A DNA stretch of 64,000 bases, taken from NCBI GenBank assembly GCA_963678675.1, contig OY783191.1, positions 17,079,096-17,143,095 of the forward strand, given 5' to 3'. A program made the translations under genes and the position numbers. This stretch comes from Xiphydria camelus. Its lineage: Eukaryota; Arthropoda; Insecta; Hymenoptera; Xiphydriidae. This document shows, piece by piece, positions 1 to 10,437 of this stretch. Under the pieces are notes generated by a model that ran no database searches, had not been told where the DNA came from, and saw only the letters and a program-made list of their open reading frames with translations. Every line of letters begins with the position of its first letter. Within the stretch, counting starts at the first letter, position 1.

Positions 1-845
1 AAAAATCACCCTTGCAAATTTTTGATTTGTGACTTCGTCTTTGAGATTTTTTTCTTTAAATTAAACGGGGAATCCAATAATTAAATTTTCTTTGCAAAAT
101 ATCCAGTGGCGCCGAAGATTGGGAAGGGGGAAAGGGGGGTACCGGCCTCCAGTATCTACACCACTGGAGAATTTTTTAAAATTATTTAATTATTACTTAG
201 AGCTGTACGACATTAGCCTGTGTGCGAAATTTCATGGAAATCGATCCAGTGGCTTAGAAGTTATGATGAGAAAACCATTTTTTTTCGAAACTGACACCCT
301 ATATCTTTGTTAGGAAACATTTTTGAAAACAATTTTCTTATGAGAATCTTTTTTTATTGTTGCTCTATCACATCACAGTTAATGGAGTTCAACCTAGCTT
401 TGGCCTGCTCGCAACCCTATAAATTAAAATAAATATCTCGAAAACGAAGCCATAAATCAAAAATTTGCAAGGGTGATTTTGTTTCTCTAAATTAAACGGG
501 GAATCCAATAATTAAATTTTCTTTGCAAAATATCCAGTGGCGCCGAAGATTGGGAGGGGGAAAGGGGGTACCGGCCCCTAGTATCTACGTCACTGGAGAA
601 TTTTTTTAAATTATTTAATTATTGCTTAAAGCGATTCTACATTAGCCTGTGTGCGAAATTTCATGGAAATCGATCAAGTAGTTTAGAAGTTATGATAAGA
701 AAACCATTTTTTTTCGAAACTTTGACACCCTGTATCTTTGTTAGGAAATATTTTTGAAAAAAATTTTCTTATGAAAGTCTACTTTTTGTTGTTGTTCTAT
801 CACATATAAAAAAAATGACGTTTAACCTGGTCCACCCTGTATATT
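1..845. repeat. Direct duplication of a ~370-bp unit, first copy flanked by inverted 45-bp ends
   Basis: Two copies of the same sequence lie at about 53-425 and 484-845. Both contain GTGGCGCCGAAGATTGGGA, a run of G, and a conserved block ending near GACACCCT. Positions 1-48 and 437-481 are inverted copies of each other (AAAATCACCCTTGCAAATTT), so copy one sits between inverted ends. Copy two ends in CACCCTGTATA, the kind of end seen on several TA-target elements here. No coding capacity is evident. It is probably a non-autonomous transposon pair; the family is not recognised. Confidence 0.7.
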
Positions 846-1132
846 GTTTTATAATATACATAATATACAATAATAATAGCAGCTATATGCGAACAGCATC
901 CTACTGTCCTACTGCCATTAGCACAGTCACAAGTAGTGTATCTTATTGTTAGTACATTCTTGAAACTGTTCACGTTTGGCTATTGCTGGAATTTTTTTCT
1001 AATGGAACTAGGGGGCTCCGCCTCCTACTCGCTTCGCTCGTCAACCCCCGGGGGGGCTATCGCCCCTGCGCCGCTCTCGCGGCGCTCCCCCAAGCTTTTG
1101 CAGCAGCATCACGTGGTTACTCTCTTCTCCGT

Positions 1133-1312
1133 TCAATGCGTCGCCGTCGTCCTCGTCCTCGTCGTCGTCGTCGCCGTCCTCGTCGTCGTCGTCGCCATCC
1201 TCGTCGTCGTCGTCGCCGTCCTCGTCGCCGCCGTCGTCCTCGTCGTCGCCATCGTCCTCGTCCTCCTCATCGTCGTCCTCGTCCTCCTCCTCCTCCTCCT
1301 CCTCCAACAACC
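1133..1312. repeat. Imperfect CGT/CCT trinucleotide tract
   Basis: About 180 bp of TCG/TCC triplets. It keeps all three plus-strand frames and a minus-strand frame open, giving Arg/Pro-rich or Asp/Glu-rich strings. The acidic minus-strand frame (1041-1364) has no supporting domain, so I read it as low-complexity DNA, though an acidic tail of a real exon cannot be excluded. The flanks (about 1005-1110) are unusually GC-rich for this window. Confidence 0.75.
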
Positions 1313-1727
1313 GTCCGTGCTTCGCGCATCCGGTTCGAAGTCGTCGGGGTTTTTGGCGACACATTTATTCGAAAACTATTTTATATAATAGAAGGAGAAG
1401 GAAATAGAAGGATACCTTGTATACTTTTACATATACGGATAGAGCATTCTTTCATAAATACAAATACCTATATGAGTTCATGGGTGCAAGCGAGATATTG
1501 CCAAAAAAAAGTCCGCCATGAGGGCAATGTGTTGAAGAAAAATTAACCTTTGGTTGCTTGGTTATGCATTTTTTATTCATTCAAGATGTTTCATTTTAAA
1601 AGAAGTTTCACATTAAAAATATTCCATGGATAACGCAAATATGAGCCAAAGAACCTCATAGAAATTCTAAGAACTCATTAGAAAGTCATAATACGTCACA
1701 AAGAAAATTCTAGATAAACTGGCAATC

Positions 1728-1735
1728 TATAAATA
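1728..1735 (+). promoter_or_regulatory. Candidate TATA box of the DDE_Tnp_4 element
   Basis: TATAAATA lies about 100 bp upstream of the first ATG of the transposase pseudogene at 1836. This is a normal spacing for an insect TATA promoter plus a short leader. It is only a motif match in AT-rich DNA. Confidence 0.3.
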
Positions 1736-1835
1736 GAGCAGAATTTACAGCAGATAGTCAAATAGTCAATAGACAGATAGTAGAATTTAGCTCAGACATT
1801 AGTTAAAGTTATTCGTCAAAGGTTGGTAGAGTAAA

Positions 1836-2920
1836 ATGGATAAGTGTATTAATTGTAACCTAAGTGTTAAAAAATTCCACGGTAAGTCGAAGAGAATTGT
1901 TACAGATAAAGAAATACACAAATATCAAGCCTGTTATAACAACACTCTCCAAATAGGTTCAATATTCTGTAGCAAATACAGACTAATTATATACAGGGTG
2001 GGGCAGAAAGAACTCCCCGATTTGGGAAGTTAATAAATACTAAACTAATCGTGATGTGAAAAAAAAATGTTTATTCGTTAAAAAACATACATAATGCCAT
2101 TTTAAATCAATTGGTTTGAAAAATTACATCACTCAAGTGGTTGCCTCCATTGTTGATACACTGAGTGAGCCTCTCCCGATAATTCTCCATCACTTTGCGG
2201 GTCATTTCAGGCGGAAAATGTCAGCAATTTCCTGGATTATCGTCTCTCTAAGAGCTTCCAGAGTTCACACCCATTTGTAAATTGTCTTTCTATCGGGAAC
2301 CGAATCATATCGACCGAGCTCGAAGTGAATGCGAAAGGTACGCTGAGTCATTATCGGCGAACCGCCATTTTGAATAAACTCTTCAACGACAAAAGTACGG
2401 TGCTGTCCCGACCAAGCCATAGTTTACATTGAACTTTGCATAAATACACACGTCAAATGACATATCCCCCACTGCGCTACCACCACTATAGCCGTAGCTA
2501 GACGGTTTCTAAATTGGGGAACTCTTTCTGCCCCACCCTGTATAAGCAGGCAGAGAAGTCAAGTGTTGTAGACGATGATGACGATCCTGATTTTGAAGTA
2601 GTAAGCGGCAAGACTTCAGAAAAGGACTACGTAGAACTTCCGCTAAAGAGAGTTAAAACAACGCAGAAATGCTGTACTCTATGTGGATCACAAAAGAAAT
2701 CTCTGCTGTATGTCAATGGAAACCCGCCTTCAAGCATTTAGTCAACATAGATTTTTTATACCTAGAGATAATCGTTGCTGTAGGACTCATTTGATAAAAA
2801 AACGTTTTTTATTGACGAGTTGAAGTTACTGCAAGTGCATTGCAATTATAGTTCTAATAGAAAAATTGGAAGTTTCTGAATTTTTAAATTGATTGGCTAT
2901 TACCGTGGACTCTTGCCTTT
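1836..2920 (+). pseudogene. DDE_Tnp_4-type transposase, N-terminal zinc-binding part (broken)
   Basis: The frame begins MDKCINCNLSVKK (a CxxC pair), runs to 1993, is cut by a TA-target insertion (1994-2540), and resumes at 2541 with an acidic stretch (DDDDDPDFE) and a second cysteine group (CCTLCG). Removing the insert with one TA copy gives continuous reading across the junction. The frame stops at 2739. Homologous-looking text continues in other frames from about 2742 (FIPRDNRCC, then LKLLQVHCNY), so at least two frameshifts exist. The pattern of cysteine knuckles followed by an F-I-P-R/basic block resembles the N-terminus of insect transposases whose catalytic half is DDE_Tnp_4 (seen at 4051-5470). 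Non-functional; presumably once nuclear and DNA-binding. Confidence 0.6.
1994..2540 (-). mobile_element. TA-target DNA transposon, internally deleted, with transposase remnants
   Basis: The ends match inverted: CAGGGTGGGGCAGAAAGAAC on the left and the complement at 2507-2540. TA flanks both sides. On the minus strand a frame beginning near 2421 reads MAWSGQHRTFVVEEF and continues into an HTH-like stretch (IMTQRTFRIHFE) ending around KTIYKW. This resembles the DUF4817 N-terminal domain common in insect transposases. A C-terminal fragment (near GGNHL) follows without the DDE core, so this is a deletion derivative. It interrupts the DDE_Tnp_4 gene. The same TIR family bounds 32255-35019. Confidence 0.75.
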
Positions 2921-3065
2921 ATTCAAGAATTGGTGAATTCTCCTTATCTGAGAAAGAAATTCATACTTTTTTTCACTGGTCTTAAATCGGAAGATATAAT
3001 TAATGTTGTTTAGTATGAAAAATAGCGAGTCACAAACAGTAACACAAACATTAGTGGTGTTTCTA

Positions 3066-4048
3066 CACGGAAAAAATATCAGGAAAAATTACTGTGCTTG
3101 ACACCGTAATCGTGGTACAAGCGACATTTTCAGGGATTTTTCTTGATGAAAGAAAGAAAAAATAACAGTTACACTGGAATAATTGTTGTACATGCTAGAA
3201 TTTTTACTGCACTGCATAACAAAAATTCTTGAACAGCACAATAACATTTCTGTGACTTGGAAATTTTCTCGTGCTGCGAAATACTTTTTCTTGATTTTCT
3301 GTTAAATATTATAAGAAAATCAAGAAATTTTCGGGTGCTACACAGGAATTTTTCCGGCGCTGTTGCCGAAGATCATTGCCGATTGTTGCCGACTGGCCAT
3401 TCGGGCCTGTTCGTAAAGGTTCATAAAGGCAACTACCTAACCGTTTTGCTCCACTACCCGAGAGCAAAAAGTAGGTATCTAATCTTGATACCTACTCTCT
3501 GCCGAGGGTACGTCCGAGGCAGGAAGGCGTACGAGAGGCAGTCGAATCCAGACTTTTAGCGAGACAGTCGCTAAAGCGCGCTACTCCAAAATTTACAGCA
3601 TTTTATTTTCTCAATGAGTATAAATATATTCGCACGCTACCCGATGAGCCACGCGAGAGTTCCTGAGACCGGGTTTTCGGAACTTGTACATACCAATCAT
3701 GGAATTCTTTCATGTGATTTTTTTTATTTTTAAGGCGTATTCGGAAAAAATACTTTGAGGTTTTTTTAAGGGCGTCAATCCCCATTCACAGAGAAAAAAT
3801 CGTAAAAATGCCTGTTCCGAAGCTCGCGGCCTCTCCTTGTTAGTAAGAACTACGCATGCGCAATAGCCTTTCTTTTTCACAAAAATTTTACCGTGCCAGT
3901 ACCAGAATTTTTCAGCTGCTCATCACTAATAAATACGCATGCGCACCAGACTTTTTCTTGGGCTGAACGTTTGCACTACGATTCAGGGACAGCACAGTAA
4001 TTTTTTTTTAACTTTTCCTATACAATTTCTTGATTTTTTCTTTCCGTG
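3066..4048. mobile_element. CACGG-ended TA-target element (non-autonomous)
   Basis: Starts CACGGAAAAAATATCAGG and ends in the complement (TTTTTTCTTTCCGTG), with TA on both sides (3064-3065, 4049-4050). Excising it with one TA joins two halves of the DDE_Tnp_4 frame without a shift. The 983-bp interior has only short frames and no recognised domain. It contains two internal subterminal copies of AAAATTACTGTG-like sequence near 3090 and 3985. Confidence 0.75.
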
Positions 4049-4170
4049 TATTTAGATTAAGAAGCGGCACTTCTAATGCAATGATACATAAATTATTTGG
4101 CTTGGAACGAGAACAGCAAGTGTCGGATTATTTCCATCAGGTAATAAGAGCCTTTGAAACTGATACTTTA

Positions 4171-4433
4171 TATCGTCGGCTAAATATGTTAACCTGCTAA
4201 CTCACATGCAGTCAGATTTTTAGGAGCGAGAACAAAACTGTCTTGATCAATACAAAAGTTCTTATATGACAACGGATTTTAACACAATAGTTGTCAGTAT
4301 TTGTCTAACCTTTTTTTTAAATAAAATGTATGTAAATTATTTAGTCTAGTTTAGCCATGAAGTTGCCGATTATCAAAACATCTTAAAATCGTAAGATATG
4401 GAGTAAGCAGGTTAACACATTTAGCCGACGATA
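4171..4433. mobile_element. Small TIR element inserted in the transposase gene
   Basis: Inverted ends of about 28 bp (TATCGTCGGCTAAATATGTT and its complement at 4406-4433), TA target copies at 4169-4170 and 4434-4435. The 263-bp interior is non-coding. With one TA removed, the host frame passes straight through. Confidence 0.75.
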
Positions 4434-4660
4434 TACTCATTTTGGAATTCATGCAGTCTAGAAATGAATTAATCCACGAAACTACTGACGTTGCAAAGAA
4501 GCTTTTTGATATCGGTGAATCTACATTGGCATTAATATTTGATAGAACGTGTGTTAGACACGAAAAAAGTCGAAATAATGCTTATCAACGAATATCTTAT
4601 TCCCGATAAATAAAGTTTCTTTGTGTAAACCTTTCACCATTTATACAACAAACGGCTATA

Positions 4661-5074
4661 CCGAATGTCCCAGGAGAATTCGAGCAAGTACCGACACCTA
4701 TGGCCGATAACTTGAAATTTGACTTCGGCAGTATTTGCCGACGGTCGAAAATTTGATAGTTAGAGTTGGCTTTAGAAGAGCGCTGTGTGTGCTGCGTGAG
4801 AGCGAAAAGTGTCAAACGTTTGATTTCCCGATAGCTGTCAATTAGGGAGATCGAAGTGTTTCGTCTATTATTCAATACTTCGATCTCCCGAATTGATAGC
4901 TATCGGGAAATCAGACGTTTGACACTTTTCGCTCTCACGCAGCACACACAGCACACTCTTCTCAAGCTAACTCTAACTATCAAATTCTCGACCGTCGGCA
5001 AACACTGCCGAAGTCAAATTTCAAGTTATCGGCCATAGGTATCGGCACTTGCTCGAATTCTCCTGGGACATACG
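4661..5074. mobile_element. Palindromic MITE, CCGAATGTCC family
   Basis: About 190-bp arms are near-perfect inverted copies; the ends are CCGAATGTCCCAGGAG and its complement. TA target duplication. A shared internal core (GACTTCGGCAG and ATCGGGAAATCAGACGTTTG) also occurs at 9569-9684, 22598-23391 and 42813-43229. The short frames inside are palindrome artefacts. Confidence 0.85.
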
Positions 5075-5589
5075 GTATAGTTGGTATAGCAGGACCATTC
5101 AACGGTACAATGAATGATGCATCTATAATGAAAACCTTATTAGAAGATGCCAATGGATTAAAGTCTCTTTTGCAACATGGTGATTTCTGCTTTGTTGATC
5201 GAAATTTTCACGATGTTGTAGAGAATATGGAGAATATAGGATATAAGGTTTTTATGCCCGCTCTTAAGGGTAGTCGTGTACAATTACCAACTAAAGAAGC
5301 CAATTTTTCACAGTGGGTTACGAAGGTAAGGTGGGTCGTCGAGGTTATTCATGGAGTCATAGGCTAAAAATATCGACTATTACATAACAAAGTAGACAAC
5401 AAGTTATTTGTAGTAAAATCTTTGTGCCGAATTGCTGGATTTTTAATAATAATTTTGGAAAAAGGATAAATACTGATCGGAAACTTGCCGACGAAATAGT
5501 TAATTATATGAAGGAGCATACAGTCCAGCAAAATACTTTGCAAACAATTGTTGAAACGCAAAGGTTAAATCGCCGTAAATAACCGTTTA

Positions 5590-6590
5590 TAGAAACTCTC
5601 TTCAACCTGGCTAACAGATTTTCTGGAACTTACTGAAGACGATCACAAAATCAAGAGACACGGCAGTGTCTCGCGGCATGTTCGTTCAAGTAGTTTCGCG
5701 CTCAGACACGACAGCGCTGATGTCACGAGCACCCGTGTCTCTTTACACCACAAATGTCTGCCCCCTGCACCCCTCAATTTTTACATCGAATTTTCTCAAT
5801 AAATATACGGTTATAACCAAAAATATGCTTAGTTACGCCATATAAATGGACTATTCTCTATTGATAGAGACCAGAATAAATGTTATAAGTTACATATTAA
5901 CAGAGATTCTTCCTTAGCAACGCGAAGACACGCCCCTTGCGCCTAAAAGTCGAGAATCCGATTTCTCGGGCGATATATATATATCAAAATCTCACAAAAA
6001 TTCCGCGAACCTTCGGGGATAGTCGGCCATGATCGGAAATGTGTACACAGATGCGGCAATACGGATACGCCATCAAATATATGTGAGAGTGTGTGAGAGA
6101 ATATATTCCTTAAATGTTGGGTATTTTCAAAGTTAATAAAATATTTCCATTTTCGCGAAACGATTAACCTCGCGTTTATTTCGATCCTCGAACGCGCTTG
6201 TTAATAAAATATAAAAATTCAGTGTAATCGGAGTTATGAATCTCAATAGTGGTGAATGTGACAGACGCTCCGTATAGTTTAATAATCGTTTGTATTTTTT
6301 TCGATAATCGAGATAGTGAACGGATGCAGTGCTGTGTTTCTTTGGTTGCCTGTGCATAAAGAGCAGGAAAGGAGACGGCAGTATCTCAGAAGAATTGCCA
6401 TCAGATAAGTTTAATTGCCATCTGACAGCTTTAACCTCACTTTCGATGGAAGGACAATTATCTTTGTGATAATTCTATTTTCTGTTTCAGCGTCATGCGA
6501 GCACGAGACGAATCGATGGCTTTTCTTCTCTGTCATAATCAAAGCCGTGGGAGAAAAATAGGAGATGCAATAGAATTGGATCACACAACA
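5590..6590. other. No gene seen
   Basis: Non-coding. A short imperfect hairpin with the repeated word GTGTCTC lies at about 5655-5745. A TA/GT-rich stretch lies near 5975 and 6078-6100. The minus-strand frame 6133-6357 has no recognisable motif. Nothing else is supported. Confidence 0.5.
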
Positions 6591-6599
6591 ATCAAGTAA

Positions 6600-6860
6600 T
6601 TACTTTATCATTATTTTTTCTCTATCGATATATTTCCTCTTTCGTACTATTATAAGTTCCAATTTATATACCAACCTGTCAAACCTGAAGTGTACATGTA
6701 CCTCACTTCTGATGACATTTTGTAATTTCCATCGTTACACCAGAGGCGAAGAAGAGGTGAAATAGAAGTGAGGTACATGTACACTTCACGTTTGACAGGT
6801 CGGTATAAATTGAAACTTGTGATAGTATAATACGAAACAGGATATATTATTTTTAACATT
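6600..6860. repeat. Small foldback, same family as 6991-8000
   Basis: Positions 6600-6712 and 6755-6860 are inverted copies built around AAGTGTACATGTACCTCACTT. A 40-bp middle holds CCAGAGGCGAAGAAGAGG. All of this recurs inside both arms of the larger foldback at 6991-8000, so it is a truncated relative. Confidence 0.8.
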
Positions 6861-6990
6861 CTGTCATTATTATCTATAGAAAGGTTATTTCTTAATTTCT
6901 ATGCAGAGTAAGTTCGGTACATTTTAAATAGTGAAATGCTGGTTTAATTATGTTATTTACAATTTGTTACAGAAATAATGCTGCTCAATC

Positions 6991-8000
6991 CTTCTGGGAC
7001 TTCCTCAAATAATTATAAAAACCCTATATAATTCAGCCCTGACAAGTACAATCTTATCGAGCTGTACTTTGTCAAGGAGATCTTTCGACGTAATGATTCC
7101 GAAACGTTTTTTTTATCGAGAAATATATATTTCTAACATACGGTAGTGTTCACGGATATTGTAAAATATCGCAGAAATGTTACAGAAAATTTACTTGCAA
7201 AAACGTGCGGTGTGGGGTGTAGATGATGACATTTTGTAATTTCCATCATTACACCAGAGGCGAAGAAGAGATGAAATAGAAGTGAGGTACATGTACACTT
7301 CACGTTTGACACAGGTCGGTATATAAATTGGAACTTGTGATAGTATAATACGAAACAGGAAATATATCGATAAAGAAAAAATAATAATAAAATAGTTACT
7401 CCATTATTGTAATCCAATTCTATTGTATCCCTTATTTTTCTGCCACGACTTTGATTGTTGATAGTGGATGGATCAACTAATAAATTTGATTTTTCTTCAC
7501 TATCAGCAATTAAAGTCGTGGCAGAAAAACAAGTGATACAATGTTACTGGATTACAATAATGGAATAACTACTTTTTTTTATTATTTTTTCTTTATCGAT
7601 ATATTTCCTCTTTTGCATTATACTATCACAAGTTCCAATTTATATACTGACCTGTCAAACGTGAAGTGTACATGTACCTCATTTCTATTTCATCTCTTCT
7701 TCGCCTCTAGTGTAACGATAGAAATTAAAAAATATCATCATTTACACTCCACAAAGCACGTTTTTGCAAGTAACTTTTCTGTAACATTTCTGCGATATTT
7801 TACAATATTCGTGAACACTACCGTATATGTTAGAAATATATATTTCTCGATAAATTCGTGGATGTTGCGAAACATCATAGAAACGTTTCGGAATCATTAG
7901 GTCGAAAGATCTCCTCGATAAGGTACAGCTCGATAAGATTGTACTTGTCAGGGCTGAATTATATAGGGTTTTTATAATTATTTTAGGAAGCCCCAGAAGA
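6991..8000. repeat. ~1-kb foldback (two ~480-bp arms)
   Basis: The left arm (6991-7475) and the right arm (7500-8000) are inverted copies over nearly their whole length, from CTGGGACTTCCTC / GGAAGCCCCAG at the outer ends to CTGCCACGACTTTGATTG near the centre. The loop is about 25 bp. Long frames on either strand (for example 7133-7417 minus and 7541-7900 plus) mirror each other and are not genes. This would form a very stable hairpin. Transposon origin is likely. Confidence 0.85.
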
Positions 8001-8199
8001 ATACAGGTGCAGCAAAATATCGATGCTGTACTAGAAATTTATTCACGAGTAAGGACGAAATTTCAGCGGTGCATGCAAAAGGATTTCTTAAAACTATTCC
8101 AACGTCTCGATTTAATATATAACAACATATAGACTGTCATAAGTGGTACCTTTACATGTGATGAAACAATTCGTCACGGTTATTGGAAGAGTATACTTA

Positions 8200-8325
8200 G
8201 GGCCGGTTTTACCAACACGGTATAAACGCGGTATAGCGCTATACTGAGAATAACCAGCAATAAGCCTTATGGTTATTCTCAGTATAGCGCTATACCGCAT
8301 TTATACCTGTTGGTAAAACCGGCCC
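8200..8325. mobile_element. Harbinger-type palindromic MITE (126 bp)
   Basis: Ends GGGCCGGTTTTACCAACA / complement, with TTA duplicated at 8197-8199 and 8326-8328. The whole unit is palindromic around AGCAATAAGCCTTATGG. A second copy of identical length lies at 33105-33230 in reverse orientation. A 3-bp TTA target and GGGCC ends fit PIF/Harbinger. Confidence 0.85.
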
Positions 8326-8438
8326 TTAGAGTTAAAGGTAAAATGTCTACATGGATTTCTGTAGACGACCAAAATATAAGAAAAATCCGATGGCCTGTAA
8401 ATTCGAAAGCGGTATGTTTTATTTCTCCAAAATACTAA

Positions 8439-9020
8439 GGGGCCTATTTCACGGATCCGACATGTCGGATTGTCGTATACGACAAGTCACTCCGATTGGC
8501 TGTGACAGAAAGTGGTGGTGGGGGAAATCTGTCGGACCGACGGTATTTTTCGTCGTACGAAAGTTGAGCAGTGTCGAACTTCAAGCGACGGTTTCGTACG
8601 ACAAAAAATAGAGTCGTGCATGGCCGGGTGATGGCGCGACAGTATGTTACGTTCAACACCACCGATGGCTATCTGAGAAATATTGACACATCCTGAACAG
8701 CGAAGCCGAGAAGCTCCCTTCGACTTGTCTTGTCTTAGCTCGTATTGTTCAATGCGTGCGTTTTTTGATTTTTTGTCACACGTATTTGTGAATTCATTTT
8801 ACGTATTATAATGAGGAGCCGGACTGCCAAACTTCACCACTTGGCGGCACCACCATTTCCAGACTGTCGCAGCGACAAACAGAAGTGTCGTCAATCGACC
8901 ATATTTCATGCATCCGACAAAATACCTGCAACGGACCCCCCACCCGATTTTTGCACAACCAATCGGAGTGACTTGTCGTATACGACAATCCGACATGTCG
9001 GATCCGTGAAATATTAGCCT
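8439..9020. mobile_element. TIR element with GGCCTATTTCACGG ends
   Basis: About 65-bp inverted ends (CACGGATCCGACATGTCGGA with complement at 8985-9010) flank 580 bp. An imperfect 3-bp flank (TAA/TAG) suggests a Harbinger-like target. Subterminal repeats of CGACAAAAAAT/CGTACGA occur near 8545-8610. Non-coding; the frames on both strands are reflections of the repeat. Confidence 0.75.
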
Positions 9021-9220
9021 TAGGCAAAGTGAAAAATATAAGGGCACTCTAGTTTATAAATCTCTTTCAAAATATCACGAGAATAAATAAAAAATAACGT
9101 GGTTATAACTAATTAGCTCGTATCGGTATAAAATGTGAGACTTTAATTTTGTGGTAATAAAAAGCTATTCTCCTACATGTACGTATTCTCCTCATGAATA
9201 AATTCCAAAAAGTAGTGAAA

Positions 9221-9958
9221 TCCCCCCACAAAAACAGATTCTCTGTAAAAAAAAGGCGGCATGTTCATTCAGTGCAAACAAAAATTGATACGTAAAATAC
9301 TCTCCAAAAAAGATTTGAAATCAATTAAGATCGCCATGTTCAAGATTTATATATAAAAAGTAAAAGGCATCATTTGAACGGAAAATTATTGTAAATCAGG
9401 TTACTAAAAATTCGACTAAAAAAATTATAAACAAATTTTAATAAAAAAGAACTTGCCGCATTTTTTTCCTTCAAAATAAAACATTCAGACATAGAATTAT
9501 ACTCGATATTTATGCACTTATGAGATTTTAAATAAATTCATACACTTATATGATACCACCAGAGTATACCGAATGTCGCACGGGAAACCGACGAGGCGGG
9601 GGCCTTCTGAATTTCTCTGAATTTGACTTCGGCAGTGTAATTTATGAATCACTCTAGCACCGTCCAAGCACTGCCAATTAATCGGTATAGTGGACAAAAT
9701 ATGAAAACTTAAACGCGGCAAGTTCTTTTTTATTAAAATTGTTTTATAATTTTTTTAGTCGAATTTTTAGTAACCTGATTTACAATAATTTTCCGTTCAA
9801 ATGATGTCTTTTACTTTTTATATATAAATCTTGAACATGGCGATCACTTAATTGATTTTAAATCTTTTTTGGAGAGTATTTTACGTATCAATTTTTGTTT
9901 GCACTGAATGAACATGCCGCCTTTTTTTTTTTACAGAGAATCTGTTTTTGTGGGGGGA
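9221..9958. repeat. Foldback with ~240-bp arms and C7/G7 tips
   Basis: Arms 9221-9455 and 9715-9958 are inverted copies starting TCCCCCCACAAAAACAG. The loop holds a MITE (9569-9684). A short arm segment, CATGTTCAAGATTTATATA, recurs alone at 62028-62046. It lies just upstream of the SWIM-finger transposase fragment. Confidence 0.85.
9569..9684. mobile_element. 116-bp CCGAATGTC-family MITE
   Basis: Bounded by CCGAATGTCGCACGG and a CGG end, with TA flanks. It contains GACTTCGGCAGTG, as in the larger copies at 4661, 22598 and 42813. It sits in the loop of the foldback 9221-9958. Confidence 0.6.
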
Positions 9959-9969
9959 TACTATTTACA

Positions 9970-10349
9970 GGCACATATCAAATGTACAAGCAGTATGTTA
10001 TCTCGCGGAAATAATAAACGAGAACATTTTGAATGTCGAATATTTAATGGGCTCTGAAAATATTATAAAAGTTAAGATTCGTTCACGCCATATAAATTGG
10101 AAGATCTACCAGTACTATATTGAATATCGGCCAAATATGAATAGCTACAAGGATATCGTAAAATACACTTGTGACTATGGTAATGGCCGTAGGACAGTAG
10201 GATGCTGTTCGCATGTAGCTGCCATAATTTATTATTTGTCACACGGCCGCTACAAGTCTAAAATCGTTAGACCGGCCGAAATATTGACAAATATGTTTGA
10301 CGTAACCCCCTTATCTACCACAGTTGAGGAGAATAGAGACAATAACTAA
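9970..10349 (+). pseudogene. C-terminal SWIM-like zinc-finger end of an insect transposase
   Basis: The frame contains KIRSRHINWK and then a metal-binding cluster reading CDYGNGRRTVGCCSHVAAI (C-x(n)-CC-x-H). It ends in a conserved-looking IVRPAEIL stretch and a stop at 10349. SWIM-type fingers at this position occur at the C-terminus of insect DDE_Tnp_4-related transposases and of YqaJ-linked proteins. The ATG at 9948 lies inside the adjacent foldback and is not the natural start. A related upstream word (GTYQM) is in another frame near 9970, so there is a frameshift. No catalytic half is seen upstream. It is a truncated pseudogene. Confidence 0.65.
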
Positions 10350-10437
10350 AGTCATGAACAGGTCTGTGAATGGTGATATGTAAATTATATAATATAAATA
10401 ACTTGTTTCTTGTGCAACTTATGCTATATTATACATA

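Larger units (their letters stand above)
4051..5470 (+). pseudogene. DDE_Tnp_4-type transposase, catalytic part, cut by two MITEs
   Basis: Three coding pieces (about 4051-4168, 4436-4660, 5075-5470) carry the DDE_Tnp_4 pattern. A leading RLRSGTSNAM block with a helix-turn-helix look comes first. The first catalytic Asp is in LALIFDRT, the second in DFCFVDRNFHDV, and the Glu is in VRWVVEVIHG, so the acidic triad appears intact in sequence. The pieces are separated by insertions at 4171-4433 and 4661-5074. Each is at TA, and each is in frame when removed. There are also in-frame stops (for example after IGxK near 5366) and a shift around 4610-4650. No full-length product is possible. The family normally cuts its own termini in the nucleus. 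Confidence 0.75.

Noticed and set aside
1041..1364. Acidic minus-strand frame (poly Asp/Glu) as a nuclear protein
   Set aside because: All other frames through the same triplet tract are open too. No domain or splice support.
7133..7900. Similar proteins on opposite strands at 7133-7417 and 7541-7900
   Set aside because: They are mirror readings of foldback arms, not a gene pair.
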